Positions 10,523-20,677 of a stretch of DNA of 64,000 nucleotides are shown piece after piece. Numbering within the stretch: the first letter of the stretch is position 1; each line of letters begins with the position of its first letter. The position numbers and the translations under genes were made by a program. This DNA comes from Paraspadella gotoi (Eukaryota; Chaetognatha): the NCBI GenBank assembly GCA_051294375.1, contig CM119267.1, forward strand, positions 25,245,783 to 25,309,782, read 5' to 3'. The notes beneath the pieces are model-generated. The model was not told the origin of the DNA. It did not search any database and was given only the letters and a program-made list of their open reading frames with translations.

Positions 10523-11996
10523 ATGGTGGGCATTTCTTGTCGTTTCTACAAACACAAGTTTCCCGAAGTGGAGGAGGTGATCATGGTAAACGTTCGCTCC
10601 ATCGCCGATATGGGCGCCTACGCTTCGCTTCTCGAATACAACAACATCGAAGGCATGATCCTCCTCAGCGAGTTGTCGCGTCGACGAATTCGCTCCATCA
10701 ACAAACTCATCCGCGTGGGTCGATCTGAAGTCGTCGTCGTCATCCGAGTCGATCGAGAAAAGGGATACATCGATCTCTCCAAGCGTCGCGTCTCCCCGGA
10801 AGACGTGAAAAAATGCGACGAGAAGTACGCGCGCGGCAAGTGCGTCAACAGCATCCTGCGGCACGTTGCCGAGATCCTCGAGTACGCCACCAATGAGCAG
10901 CTGGAGGAGCTCTACGAAAAAACCGCCTGGTACTTCGACGGTAAGATCGGCAAGCCGGGCGCCTGCTTCGACGTCTTCAAGAACGCCGTCCAGGACCCCT
11001 CGGTTCTCGACGAATGCGACCTGGAGCCAGAGACCAAGGAAATCCTCGTCAACGAGATAAAGCGCCGCCTGACGCCGCAGGCCGTCAAAATCCGCGCCGA
11101 CATCGAGGTCTCCTGCTACGAGTACGAGGGCATCGACGCCGTCAAGCGCGCCCTCACATCAGGGGTGGAGTCGTGCACCTCGGAGGAGAATCAGATCAAG
11201 TGCAACCTCATCGCCCCGCCCATCTACGTCCTCACCATGACGACGCTGGAGAAGAACGAGGGCCTTAACGTCCTCAACGTCGCCATCGAGAAGATAAAGA
11301 CGATCATAGAATCCGCCGGCGGGACCTTCAACATGAAGATGGCGCCCAAGGTCGTCACTGTCACCGATGAAGAGGACCTTCAGGCGCAAATGGAGGCAGC
11401 GGAGAGGGAGAACACTCAGGTACCTGGGATATTTAATTGTTTTATTATTATTATATTATTATTATAATTTATCTTTGTTGTACATTGCACAATGTATTAT
11501 TTTCTAATGTTTTTTTTCTCTCTCTCTCTCTCAATTTCATTTCTTTTAATTAATTTTAATTTAATTTCTTTTCACAATCTAGCTCAATCTGTCTTCACCT
11601 TAAACTTTCCTCACTTCTGACCACTGTTCTTTTCTAAACTCTGTGTTGGAAACTTTGCCCTCTCTCTCTCCTTTTCTTTTGCACAAATATTTTTCAAAAT
11701 TCTCAAACAATTTTTGGCGCTGATGAAGGCTTGTACACAGAGCCGAAACATGTACGTCCTGATACAATAAAATCGTTGTTGAATTCAAGTTCAAACGTCT
11801 TCTACTAATTTAAAACACAACGAAACGAAAGGAAATTCACGATGCATATTTATCATTAATTAAAAAATGATTACTACTCAACTATCAGGTGGAAGGCGAC
11901 GACGACAATTCGGACGAAAACGAGGAAGGCAGCGACGATGGTAGCGAAGAGGAGGGGGATCCGGCGAAAGCGAATGGAGTCCCGGAGGAGGAATGA
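10523..11996 (+). CDS. EIF2S1: Translation initiation factor eIF2 alpha
   Basis: Two exons, 10523-11419 and 11889-11996, join in phase to 334 aa. The S1 domain is at the N-terminus ([20 protein letters not shown]). The regulatory serine is present in [14 protein letters not shown] at residue 52 (Ser51 by usual numbering), so stress kinases such as PERK and GCN2 could phosphorylate it. A helical domain follows, then the C-terminal alpha-beta domain ([16 protein letters not shown]). The second exon encodes only the acidic tail ([21 protein letters not shown]). eIF2 delivers initiator tRNA to the 40S subunit. The 469-bp intron holds a possible hammerhead-like motif (11720-11758). Confidence 0.97.
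11720..11758 (+). ncRNA. Hammerhead-ribozyme-like motif in EIF2S1 intron (tentative)
   Basis: The core pieces are in order: CTGATGA (11720-11726), a 4-bp helix GGCT/AGCC (11728-11731 with 11741-11744), GAAA (11745-11748), a 2-bp AC/GU helix closing a 6-nt loop, and GTC at 11756-11758. Helix I pairing is poor beyond the first pair, and there is an extra A before helix II, so activity is doubtful. Such motifs occur in Penelope-like elements and retrozymes. Confidence 0.35.
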
Positions 11997-12405
11997 AACT
12001 CGTGGCGAATAGTGTTAGAACTTATTTCCAGATTTAGTTTCGTCGTAACCCTTTTGTCTTTTTTTAAAGGAGACCGTTGGATTTAATTTCATAGCTGCAA
12101 TCGTTGATTGGGATTTTTTTTCAGGTTTTTAATTGAGACAGGAAACCGAATCTTTTCGACTTCTAATGTGAAGACGAACCTTATATGATAATTCAATCTT
12201 TTCGTTTCACAAAACGTCATTTTTTATCATATCGCTAACGTCTATAGACTCTCAATTTGCATTTTTTTTGTTTTTGAATAAAATCCATATTCTCGAACAA
12301 ACTATCGCGCTTTAAACAAAGAAATCCAGATTAAAAACGACTCTCTTCATTTAGAAATATTCAATTATTCATCTGTATCATTGACAACCGTTAACTTTCA
12401 CAAAG
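11997..12405. other. EIF2S1 3' region and spacer
   Basis: AT-rich 409-bp spacer. An AATAAA at 12277-12282 is a plausible poly(A) signal for EIF2S1. Nothing else seen. Confidence 0.5.
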
Positions 12406-13074
12406 ATGCGACGGGATTCCGTGGTCTTCTTTTTTTGCCTCGTCGCCTCCGCGCTAGCGAAATGCAAACATTACGAGACGCTCGGCGTCGACCCCGACGC
12501 CACCGATCGCGATGTTAAAAAAGCCTTTAGAAAGTTGGCCGTCAAGTATCATCCGGATAAAAACAAGGATTCTGGGGCCGCGGAAAAGTTTCAACAGATC
12601 GCCGTCGCGTACGAAATTCTCTCCGACAAAGAGAAGCGTCGCCAGTGCGACCGATTCGGCGACGCCTCCTTTCAAGACGGCGGATTCGACGGCCATCGAT
12701 TTTCCTTCAACTTTGAGGACTTGTTCAAAGATTTCGACTTTGACGATGTCCCCTTCGAGGATCTTCATCATCACAGTCATTTCGAGACTGAGGATTTCCC
12801 GCATCGAGGATCTCGATTCGGCGCAGGTGATTCTTTCTTCTCCAACTTCTTCGGTCACCAACACGACGAAGACGACGACTACGGCGGAGGCTTCCCGTCC
12901 GTCTACGAACGCGATGACGACGACGACGACGACGACCACCACGGCTTCTTCGGTTTTGACGACGATGACGACGGCTTCAGTCCTTTTACTAGATCTTCCG
13001 GGAATTCTCAGAACTGCAAGACGACGACGAGACGCGTTGGAAATATGGTGACAACGCAAACCATCTGCAATTAA
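12406..13074 (+). CDS. DNAJB9: ER-resident J-domain co-chaperone, DNAJB9/ERdj4 type
   Basis: Intronless 222-aa protein. Residues 1-18 are a signal peptide ([13 protein letters not shown]). The J domain follows immediately (about 20-90), with YHPDKNKD carrying the HPD motif that stimulates BiP ATPase. The middle is a Phe/Asp/His-rich region ([14 protein letters not shown], then Asp runs). The end [18 protein letters not shown] matches the conserved C-terminus of DNAJB9, which separates it from other J proteins. DNAJB9 acts in the ER lumen in ERAD and restrains IRE1. The CDS is rich in GAC repeats in the linker, and the Asp tract (about residues 165-190) is a likely site of length variation. 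Confidence 0.93.
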   Translation: MRRDSVVFFFCLVASALAKCKHYETLGVDPDATDRDVKKAFRKLAVKYHPDKNKDSGAAEKFQQIAVAYEILSDKEKRRQCDRFGDASFQDGGFDGHRFSFNFEDLFKDFDFDDVPFEDLHHHSHFETEDFPHRGSRFGAGDSFFSNFFGHQHDEDDDYGGGFPSVYERDDDDDDDDHHGFFGFDDDDDGFSPFTRSSGNSQNCKTTTRRVGNMVTTQTICN

Positions 13075-13615
13075 TTCGTATTTAGAAAACAATTTAATCC
13101 AGCAACCCTTTAAAACGTAAAAATTGTCGCTTAAATCTTCCAATCAATTCAGTATTTTGTAATTGTAATTTTTTCTTTGTGAGACATTTTTTTAAATTTA
13201 TTTATTTTATTTTTAACATCTGATTTACCATAAAACTTTGTCAACATGCCTCATGGTACAATTGTAAAAAATGAAGTTTTTTATTTTTATTTTTTGTGAC
13301 ATGAAAAATTTCATGTATCTAGTCGTACGGAAAAGATCATTTCGAACACTGTGATAATCAAAAAAACAAAAAATAAAATAATAATCTCAGGATTAATTTC
13401 GTATTTGGGCTTGTGTATTATTTATTGTATTATTATATTGTTTGAACGTTAGCGAGACCAAACGTTATAACTTACATACTCCAATTTTGTACGTTTTTGT
13501 AGTCCTCAAATTTTCTTTTTATTTCAATAAAGGAATAAGGGACTCGGGCATTTGACAATCCCGGCTGTTATTCGAAAAAAAGCGACGTAAAATAGAAAAG
13601 AAGCCAGTTGTAAAG
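13075..13615. other. Spacer, no gene seen
   Basis: AT-rich 541-bp spacer between DNAJB9 and the MCL1-like gene, with an AATAAA near 13525. No gene recognised. Confidence 0.55.
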
Positions 13616-14281
13616 ATGCCTCCATATTCTGCGACGCTTTTCGGAAAACCAGAGACTCCGGCTAAAGACTCGATCGACCCGCGCGGACTTCCATCGATCG
13701 CGGCCAAGGCGAGGGAGATCGGGGAGAACGTGGTCTCTTTTTGCGACGAAGCCTCCCTTTTATCTCCCTCCCTCCCGCCGACCATCGATGTGCTCATCCA
13801 CGATGACGTCGACCTCACAGTGAGGAAGATCGTCAAGCAGATCGTCCGCGACAAGCAACCCCTCTTCCGCGGGATGATCGAGAGCGTTCGTCCCTCCGGT
13901 TTTGACGAGTTTCGGACGGTTTTCTCCTCCGTCGTTCGCCACTTGGTCGCCGAGGGAGAGTCCGACGTCAAGAACCTCACTTGGGCCAAGATCGTGACTG
14001 CCTACGCCTTCGGAGGTCTCCTCGCCCACGCCGCCGTCGAATCCGTCGAGGGCGAGTCGTATTCCAAAGATGCGGGGCTGCGGGAATTGGGACGGATCGT
14101 TGGCGACGTGATCTTGGATCACGCCGGTGGGTGGATCCAGGCCCAGGGCGGCTGGGACGCCTTCGTTCAGCGCTTCGAGATCGTCAACGCTGAGGAGACT
14201 ATCACCCGAAAACTCATCTACTTTCTCGGAACGGCCGCCGCTCTCCTCGTCGGCCTCAGTCTCTACAAGTGGAAACGGTGA
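13616..14281 (+). CDS. MCL1: BCL2-family protein, MCL1-like
   Basis: Intronless 221-aa protein with the multi-domain BCL2 fold. A BH3-like helix with FRGMIES lies near residues 70-90, BH1 is LTWAKIVTAYAFGG (about 120-134), BH2 is WIQAQGGWDAFVQRF (about 173-187), and a C-terminal membrane anchor is at 199-217 followed by KWKR. The order and the WIQAQGGWD block are closest to MCL1. Members control mitochondrial outer-membrane permeability, and those with BH1/BH2 like this usually bind BH3 ligands. The canonical BH1 NWGR is TWAK here, replacing the Gly-Arg pair that contacts BH3 peptides. I therefore do not claim pro- or anti-apoptotic activity. Confidence 0.85.
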   Translation: MPPYSATLFGKPETPAKDSIDPRGLPSIAAKAREIGENVVSFCDEASLLSPSLPPTIDVLIHDDVDLTVRKIVKQIVRDKQPLFRGMIESVRPSGFDEFRTVFSSVVRHLVAEGESDVKNLTWAKIVTAYAFGGLLAHAAVESVEGESYSKDAGLRELGRIVGDVILDHAGGWIQAQGGWDAFVQRFEIVNAEETITRKLIYFLGTAAALLVGLSLYKWKR

Positions 14282-14907
14282 AGTCTCCGAATCCTCGTCG
14301 TCCCGGGGACAAATTAAAAAAACAGCATTTAATTCAAACCAGGAGGGGGGGGGACGGGATACGATAGATATCGGGGCTCTTTCTTAATATAACATTTACT
14401 AATACTCAGCGAAAAACTATTTGTTCGATTCGAGTAGATCATCTGATTGTATCTATTGAATATCATTGTCGCTGTCGTGATCAGCTCTGTCGGTTCGCTT
14501 CACTCGTTATATTTTTAGCTTCCGATAGCGTAGCAGAACTACCGAGCGAGCCTAATATTTAAGTTTTTGCATGTCACCCCCTAGATAAAAAAATTGAATT
14601 TTATTTGAAATATTGTCTCATTTTTAAACTGCTTCCTTTTTTTGTTGAGCATTCGTTGCTACGTGATTTCCATAGCACGAGCGTCGAATTCTTTCCATGT
14701 TTTTCATCTTGCAAAGTCAAATTTTATTTTTATATCATATTTAAGACATTTTCGTTTTTTTCCCCCGTAAGTTGTTCTCGAGAACCATGACCCTAATGGT
14801 TTTTGTCTCCATCGAATGTAGTTAACACAACTTTTGCTTTGTTGCGCCAAATTCACTCCCATAAATTTTTTCGATCCGCACTTCAGAATTTGGCTCGGCA
14901 CCCGGAG
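14282..14907. other. Spacer, no gene seen
   Basis: 626-bp spacer between the MCL1-like gene and PSMG4. The part just before PSMG4 (14803-14907) is open in the PSMG4 frame but has no in-frame ATG until 14908. Confidence 0.55.
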
Positions 14908-15291
14908 ATGCCCGTGCCCGACGAACTCGCCGACGCGCAACCCTCGACGCCCACCTTGAAGGTTCACCGATTCAGCGAGTCTTTCCTCGAGCACCGCGTT
15001 CACTTTCAAGTCGTCGGACTCCGAGGCGGCTTCTTTCTCTGGGTCGGGACGGATCCCTCGCTCGCCAATCTCTCCTGCGCCATCCAGTCGCCCTTCGAAT
15101 CCCGTCCGTCGGCCACCTCACTTTTCGGAGTCAGCGACGAAGGCGAACGATTGGCTCGAAAGTTATCGGCGAGATCGAAGAAGCAAGTCTTCGTCAGCCT
15201 CAACTTGACGAGCGACGAGAGACTTTTGCCGTTGATCGAAAAACGAATCATCGATGAGATGACAAACAACGAACTTTGCTTCGGAGTTTAA
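14908..15291 (+). CDS. PSMG4: Proteasome assembly chaperone 4
   Basis: Intronless. The first in-frame ATG at 14908 gives 127 aa, the usual PSMG4 size. Diagnostic stretches are FSESFLEHRVHFQVVGLRGG, FFLWVGTDPSLANLSCAIQS and KKQVFVSLNLTSDERLLPLI, matching the PAC4 beta-sandwich and its central helix. PAC4 works with PAC3 in the cytosol to order alpha-ring assembly of the 20S proteasome. The stop lies only 52 bp before the POMK ATG on the same strand, with an acceptor-like TTCCCACAG at 15292-15300, so both may come from one primary transcript. Confidence 0.9.
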   Translation: MPVPDELADAQPSTPTLKVHRFSESFLEHRVHFQVVGLRGGFFLWVGTDPSLANLSCAIQSPFESRPSATSLFGVSDEGERLARKLSARSKKQVFVSLNLTSDERLLPLIEKRIIDEMTNNELCFGV

Positions 15292-15343
15292 TTCCCACAG
15301 CCTCGGGTATCCTCTTTCCCTTCGGTTCTTTTTTTTCGACGGG

Positions 15344-16477
15344 ATGAAGTTCGAGGACAAACTGGACGGGTTGGAGGATCAGCCCGTCGCCGGGACTCGT
15401 TTGTCGGAACCGACTCCTCCGTCTCTCTTTTCGTGCAAGTGGGCGTTGGCCTTGGCCCTACCAATTATCTTCTCCATTACCTTCAACACTCCGCTTCAGT
15501 TTTACATCAAGGACTGGGTACCTTGGCTTTGGGACCCTCCTCCTCGGCCTCCTTCGGGAACTGTTTGCATCCGCAACGCTTCGTCAGGCGGCGTTAGTCC
15601 GATCTGCAAGCCACGGTGCGCCAGCGGGGAATTCGCTCTTCCCGGGATGAAGTCGTGCCACCCTTGGCTGACCTGCGAAGATCTTGGGGTGGAACATTTT
15701 GTGAAGGGCATCAAAATCGGAGAAGGCGCCGTTAAAGAGGTTCACTTCTCCCTCTGGAAAGGCTTTCCCGTCGCCGCCTCTTTCCTAAAGACCCCAGAAT
15801 ATCGTGAAGACTTTCTTCACGGGGAGGAGATGCTGCGTCTGCTGCAGCCTTCGCTGCAATTGGTCCAGTTCGTCGGATCCTGCGACGATTTATACCTGAC
15901 CGAATACCACCACCTGGGCGACGGAGCGCGCCTGGAGTCTCTCTTCCTTGACCACGTCGTCGTTGGTCTCTTGGACAATATCTCCACGCGGTTTCGGATG
16001 TGCCTGGACTTCGTGCGAGCCATCTCCTTCCTTCACTCTCACTCCCGCGTGATGTGCGACGCCAACGACGCAGACAAGATGCTCTCCCAATTCCTCATCA
16101 CCGACGATCTCAGACTCGTCCTCAACGACGTCGACGCGCTCCCCCGAGTCGACCGAGAAAAGGAGCAAAAGATTGTCTGCGGCCATCGCCAGCTTGACGG
16201 CGACTACGTGGCCCCTGAACAACTCTGGCCCTTCCAACGTCTCCAATACGACGAGGAGTTGCAGCCGCCCTATGACGAGAAGATCGACATCTGGAAAATC
16301 CCGGAGACCTGCGATCGGCTGATGGGTGACGTGGAGGGCGCCGATCATGCAAGATTTCATCTCTTCGACATCAACAAAGATTGCAAGGGAAGAGAGTCGG
16401 AGTCGAGGCCCTCGGCCGGAGAAGTTCTTTCCGCATACCACGCCGTGTGCGAACATTTAGAAATAGCTTGTTATTAA
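15344..16477 (+). CDS. POMK: Protein O-mannose kinase
   Basis: Intronless 377-aa type II membrane protein. A transmembrane segment is at about 31-52 (ALALALPIIFSITF), then a Cys-containing stem (CIRNASSGGVSPIC), then the kinase-like domain. The signature segments are CHPWLTCEDL, GEGAVKEVHFSLWKG, EDFLHGEEMLRLLQ, RVMCDANDADKMLSQFLIT, LNDVDALPRV and GDYVAPEQLWPF. POMK phosphorylates the 6-OH of O-mannose in the GalNAc-GlcNAc-Man glycan of alpha-dystroglycan in the ER or Golgi lumen. The residues equivalent to the reported catalytic ones (GAVK Lys, MCD Asp, NDVD Asp) are present, so activity is expected. Confidence 0.94.
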   Translation: MKFEDKLDGLEDQPVAGTRLSEPTPPSLFSCKWALALALPIIFSITFNTPLQFYIKDWVPWLWDPPPRPPSGTVCIRNASSGGVSPICKPRCASGEFALPGMKSCHPWLTCEDLGVEHFVKGIKIGEGAVKEVHFSLWKGFPVAASFLKTPEYREDFLHGEEMLRLLQPSLQLVQFVGSCDDLYLTEYHHLGDGARLESLFLDHVVVGLLDNISTRFRMCLDFVRAISFLHSHSRVMCDANDADKMLSQFLITDDLRLVLNDVDALPRVDREKEQKIVCGHRQLDGDYVAPEQLWPFQRLQYDEELQPPYDEKIDIWKIPETCDRLMGDVEGADHARFHLFDINKDCKGRESESRPSAGEVLSAYHAVCEHLEIACY

Positions 16478-16504
16478 TATTATTAATAATTCTTAATATT
16501 TTTT

Positions 16505-17653
16505 ATCGTCGCAATTGCTTTGCGTTCGCGACGATTTTGCTGTAGTTTTGCACATAAGTCGTTGTCGTCGTCGGCGTCGGCGTTCCAAATTATAGATCGA
16601 CTTTTTCATTATTAAATTTGGGTGTATGAAGCTGAAAATTTATATACAGTTTCTCATCATCGATGTCCTTAAAGTTGGGTCAGGACAGTTATTAAATGTT
16701 TTGTTTACGTTTTATCAAAACAAACAAATATCCTCTATTTTATTTTTAGGTCTCCTCTCTCTCTTTTCTCTTTTAATTATATGTAGCTAACTCTCTCTCT
16801 CTTTTCCCCAGTGCTGATTCATCGGAAAATAAACGAGTCTGCAGCTGGCTCTGCAGGGGCTTTTTCTTTTTCTCTCTTTTCTCCTGCTGCTTCTGCTGCT
16901 GCCGCTGCTGATTTGTCCGAAAACGATTTGGCTTCTCTCTCTCTGCGTTTTTATTTAAAAAAAAAAAATTTTTTTTTTGTTTTGTTTTTTTTTCAGAAAC
17001 TGTAACTTTAATTTTCCTCGGTACTTTATTTTTTTTTTAATTGACAAACGCAAAATATAATTTTTCTCTCTGTTTATAAATTAATTTTCTTTTCTCAAAT
17101 TTGATTTTTTTTATTTCTTTCCTTTCTATTCTTTCTTTCCTTTTTATTTTTTCTTTCCTTTCTATTCTATCTTTCCTTTCTATTCTCTTTCCTTTCTATT
17201 CTTTCTTTCCTTTCTATTCTTTCTTTCCTTTCTATTCTTTCTTTCATTTCTATTCTTTCTTTCCTTTCTATTTTTTCTTTTCCTTTCTATTCTTTCTTTC
17301 CTTTCTATTCTTTCTTTCCTTTCTATTCTTTCTTTCTTTTCTATTCTTTCTTTCTTTTCTATTCTTTCTTTCCTTTCTATTCTTTCTTTCCTTTCTATTC
17401 TTTTTTTCCTTTCTATTCTTTTTTTATTTCTATTCTTTTTTTCCTTTCTATTCTTTTTTTCCTTTCTATTCTTTTTTTCCTTTCTATTTTTTCTTTCCTT
17501 TCTATTCTTTTTTTCCTTTCTATTCTTTCTTTATATTTATTCTTTTCTTCTTTTTCTTTCTGTTTATAAATTAATTTTCTTTTCTCAAATTTGATTTTTT
17601 TTAGTATCAAAATTTGTCGTCAATCCAGATTTTTCTTATGCGATTGCGACGAT
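16505..17653 (+). mobile_element. Copy A of a repeat with 14-bp inverted ends
   Basis: Starts ATCGTCGCAATTGC (16505-16518) and ends GCGATTGCGACGAT (17640-17653), an inverted terminal pair. The interior holds a (GTC)n tract, a conserved stretch (GAAGCTGAAAATTTATATACAG), a (CTG)-rich block and the expanded 18-bp array below. No coding frame is supported. Other copies are at 19101-20080, 39469-39947 and 60808-61067. Confidence 0.8.
17110..17545. repeat. 18-bp polypyrimidine tandem array
   Basis: About 24 units of CTTTCTTTCCTTTCTATT lie inside copy A. A roughly 45-bp direct repeat (beginning CTGTTTATAAATTAATTTTC) borders it on both sides, near 17070 and 17560. The long ORF here is a repeat artefact. 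Confidence 0.9.
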
Positions 17654-18030
17654 CCTATTGCTTATAGGATTTTTTTTTAATGCGTTATAAATAGAAATTT
17701 TTTTTATTCGTTGTGTTACTTTTATTAAATGTAATTAACAATAATAGTATTTACCCTTTTGGCCTAATATTATTCATACACCTATAATTTTTATTTTATT
17801 CGTACCACTGAATGTTCTATAAATTCATCCATGTGAAGATGTTTTTGTTCCAGTAACTTACTTAGTAATTCCTAGAACTCAAACTCCAAAGTGATCAAGA
17901 GTAAGCTTAAGTTTCCAGGACATAATGTGACCATCCTACATCATTTTGAACTTAGAATATCTGATCAAGGGCAAAAACTCCAGAACTTTCACTGGATCAG
18001 CTCCTATTAACTCATTAGTAATAAAAAACA
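17654..18030. other. Spacer before CSNK1D/E
   Basis: AT-rich 377-bp spacer between repeat copy A and the casein kinase gene; it may contain the promoter and 5' UTR. Just after copy A, ATCCTAT and ATAGGAT (about 17652-17670) form a small hairpin. Confidence 0.45.
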
Positions 18031-20677
18031 ATGGAATTACGCGTAGGGAACAAATATCGGCTAGGACGGAAAATTGGAAGTGGCTCTTTTGGGGATATTT
18101 ATCTCGGTACGAACATTTCTAATGGTGAAGAAGTTGCTATCAAACTTGAATGTATAAAAACAAAACATCCTCAATTACACATTGAGAGTAAATTTTACAA
18201 GATGATGCAAGGCGGAGTTGGAATTCCGCAAATCAAATGGTGTGGTGTGGAAGGTGACTATAACGTTATGGTAATGGAGCTTCTGGGTCCCTCTTTGGAG
18301 GATCTCTTCAACTTCTGCTCAAGGAAATTTTCGTTGAAAACTGTGCTGCTGCTCGCTGATCAAATGATCAGCAGAATCGAATATATTCACTCGAAGAACT
18401 TTATCCACCGAGACATAAAGCCTGACAACTTTCTCATGGGCCTTGGCAAAAAAGGGAATTTAGTGTATATAATTGACTTTGGACTAGCAAAGAAATATCG
18501 CGATGCACGGACCCATCAACATATACCTTATCGTGAAAACAAGAACTTGACCGGTGAGCTTCCGTGTAAATTTATTAAATTAAAATTAAAGTCAATGCAG
18601 ATTATCAGAAACTGGATTTTATTAATTTATTTAAATGACTACAAACAGGGACTGCACGTTATGCCAGCATCAACACCCATTTGGGAATCGAGCAATCGCG
18701 GAGGGACGACTTAGAATCACTTGGTTACGTTCTAATGTATTTCAATCGTGGATCACTTCCATGGCAAGGGCTCAAGGCTGCAACCAAGAGGTACCTTGTT
18801 TTATCGTGCAATTGTGAATTTCATTTTTAATTGAAAGCAAATGGGGATGCAATTAATTGGCAACTTTTCAATTTTTTTTTTTAAGACAAAAATACGAACG
18901 TATTTCTGAGAAAAAAATGTCGACGCCTATCGAGGAACTTTGCAGAGGATTTCCTTCTGAATTTGCGACGTATCTAAACTTTTGTCGGTCTCTTAGGTAA
19001 GCATTTGCTTGTACTGATATTGATTAACAGTCTTTAATTTTCAAAAATTAATGGAATTATTTTATACAATATACGGATGATTAATTATTCTGTTCTTTTT
19101 ATCGTCGCAATCGCTTAGCGTTTGCGACGATATTGTAACGCTTTGCGCATAAGTGGCGTCGTCGTCGTCGTTGTTGTCGTCATTGGCGTTCCAAATTATA
19201 GATCCTTTTTTATGATTAAATTCGGGTGTAAGAAGCTGAAAATTTATATACAGCTTCTCATCATCGATGTGCTTAAAATTGAGTCTGGACAGTTATTAAA
19301 TATGTTTTGTTTACGTTTTATCAAAACAAACAAATTTTCTCTTTTATTTTTATATTTTTTTCTCTCTCTCTTTTCTCTTTTAATTACATGTCTCTCTCCC
19401 TCTCTCTTTTCCCTAGTCACTGATTCATAATCATAGGGAAAAAAACGAGTCTTCAGCTGGGTCTGCAGGGGCTTATTCTTTTTCTCTCTTTTCTCCTGTT
19501 GCTTCTGCTGCTGCCTTTTGATTTCTTTTTTTTTCTGGGTGCCTCTGCTGCTGCCGCTGCTGATTCGTCTGAAAACGATTTGGCTTCTTTCTCTCTCTCT
19601 CTCTTTCTGATTAATTTTTTTCCTCTAAAAACTTTTATTATCGCCATTTATTCCCAAATTTACATCCGAGATTTTCGTGGATTTTTTTTCCTAAATATTT
19701 TAAATATCAATCAGAATAATATTTTTTTTATATATATTTAATTCATTATTTTATTTTACTTTACTTCATTTTACTTCACTTTAGTTTTTACTTCACTTCG
19801 TCAGTCTGATTCAAGTTTCACTTTGTCTTGCTGACAGTGTTTAGAGGGTCGTATTCGATCAAACTGCTTGTTTATGCGGGCTAAAAGTAAAACAAAAGTA
19901 CCTTCAATAATGTCTTTCCAGACTTAGCACTTGCTAAAAATTAAACTCGAAAATAAGTTATTTTACAGTTTTATATTTATTATTCTTTAATCTTTATTTT
20001 ATTTTATTTTTTTTTAATTTGATTTTTTTAGTATCAAAATTTGTCGTCAATCCAGATTTTTCTTATGCGATTGCGACAATCCTTATGCTTTTAAGATTTT
20101 TTTTGTCATTTAATTCGCTGTTTGAAAAAACTAAAATTGGGATTTATGAGTATCGTTCCATTATTTCCCCATGACTTTTCATCAATCCTTTTTTTTCTAC
20201 AGATTCGAAGACAAGCCGGACTATTCATATCTCCGTCAGTTATTCCGCAACCTCTTTCATCGCCAAGGCTTTACTTACGACTACGTTTTCGATTGGAACA
20301 TGTTGAAGTTTCGAGGGACGCGTGGGCCGGGAGTGCCGGGCGGCCCTCAGGAAGGCGTCGGCATGGGTGACGAAGCCGGTGGATCTGGAGGCCGCCATCT
20401 CCAGCATTCTTCGACGACACGTGGGGCCCTACCTCCTACGGCCGGGGGTGGGGGACGCCTTCCTCGCGGTCATTCCACCACTCAAGATTCCACGCCGCTC
20501 GCCCATCAAGGCGGATCATCCACGGTTCCGTCGACTCCCGTACCGCAGTACAACGCGCAGGGTGTGATGAGCGGCGGAGGGGCAGTCCGTCGGAGCAGCG
20601 CCACCAAAGACGATCCTCTGGGAAACTCAGGAAGCGGCCTTCCCAGATCATCCGTGCCTCGACATTTGAAAAAATGA
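18031..20677 (+). CDS. CSNK1D: Casein kinase 1 delta/epsilon
   Basis: Four exons, 18031-18553, 18649-18790, 18886-18996 and 20203-20677, join in phase to 416 aa. The kinase domain is nearly identical to vertebrate CK1 delta/epsilon: [19 protein letters not shown] (ATP Lys), [19 protein letters not shown] (catalytic loop), [14 protein letters not shown], then the CK1 block [20 protein letters not shown] and [16 protein letters not shown] [13 protein letters not shown]. It phosphorylates primed Ser/Thr in clock, Wnt and DNA-repair substrates. The C-terminal tail (from about residue 300) is Gly/Ser/Thr/Pro-rich and unlike the vertebrate tail, which is autoinhibitory there. Exons 1-3 use more A/T-ending codons than the tail exon. 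Intron 3 is almost filled by repeat copy B. Confidence 0.95.
19101..20080 (+). mobile_element. Copy B of the 14-bp inverted-end repeat, in CSNK1 intron 3
   Basis: Starts ATCGTCGCAATCGC and ends GCGATTGCGACAAT. The 5' end is also a local hairpin (ATCGTCGCAATCGC-TTA-GCGTTTGCGACGAT). It shares the (GTC)n, TATATACAG and CTG-rich blocks with the other copies but lacks the large 18-bp array. Confidence 0.8.

Noticed and set aside
12454-13143. 229-codon minus-strand ORF.
   Set aside because: It lies opposite DNAJB9; its Val runs are the antisense of the Asp (GAC) tracts.
17101-17574. 157-codon ORF of Phe/Leu/Ser repeats.
   Set aside because: It is the translation of an 18-bp polypyrimidine tandem array with no start context or neighbouring exon.
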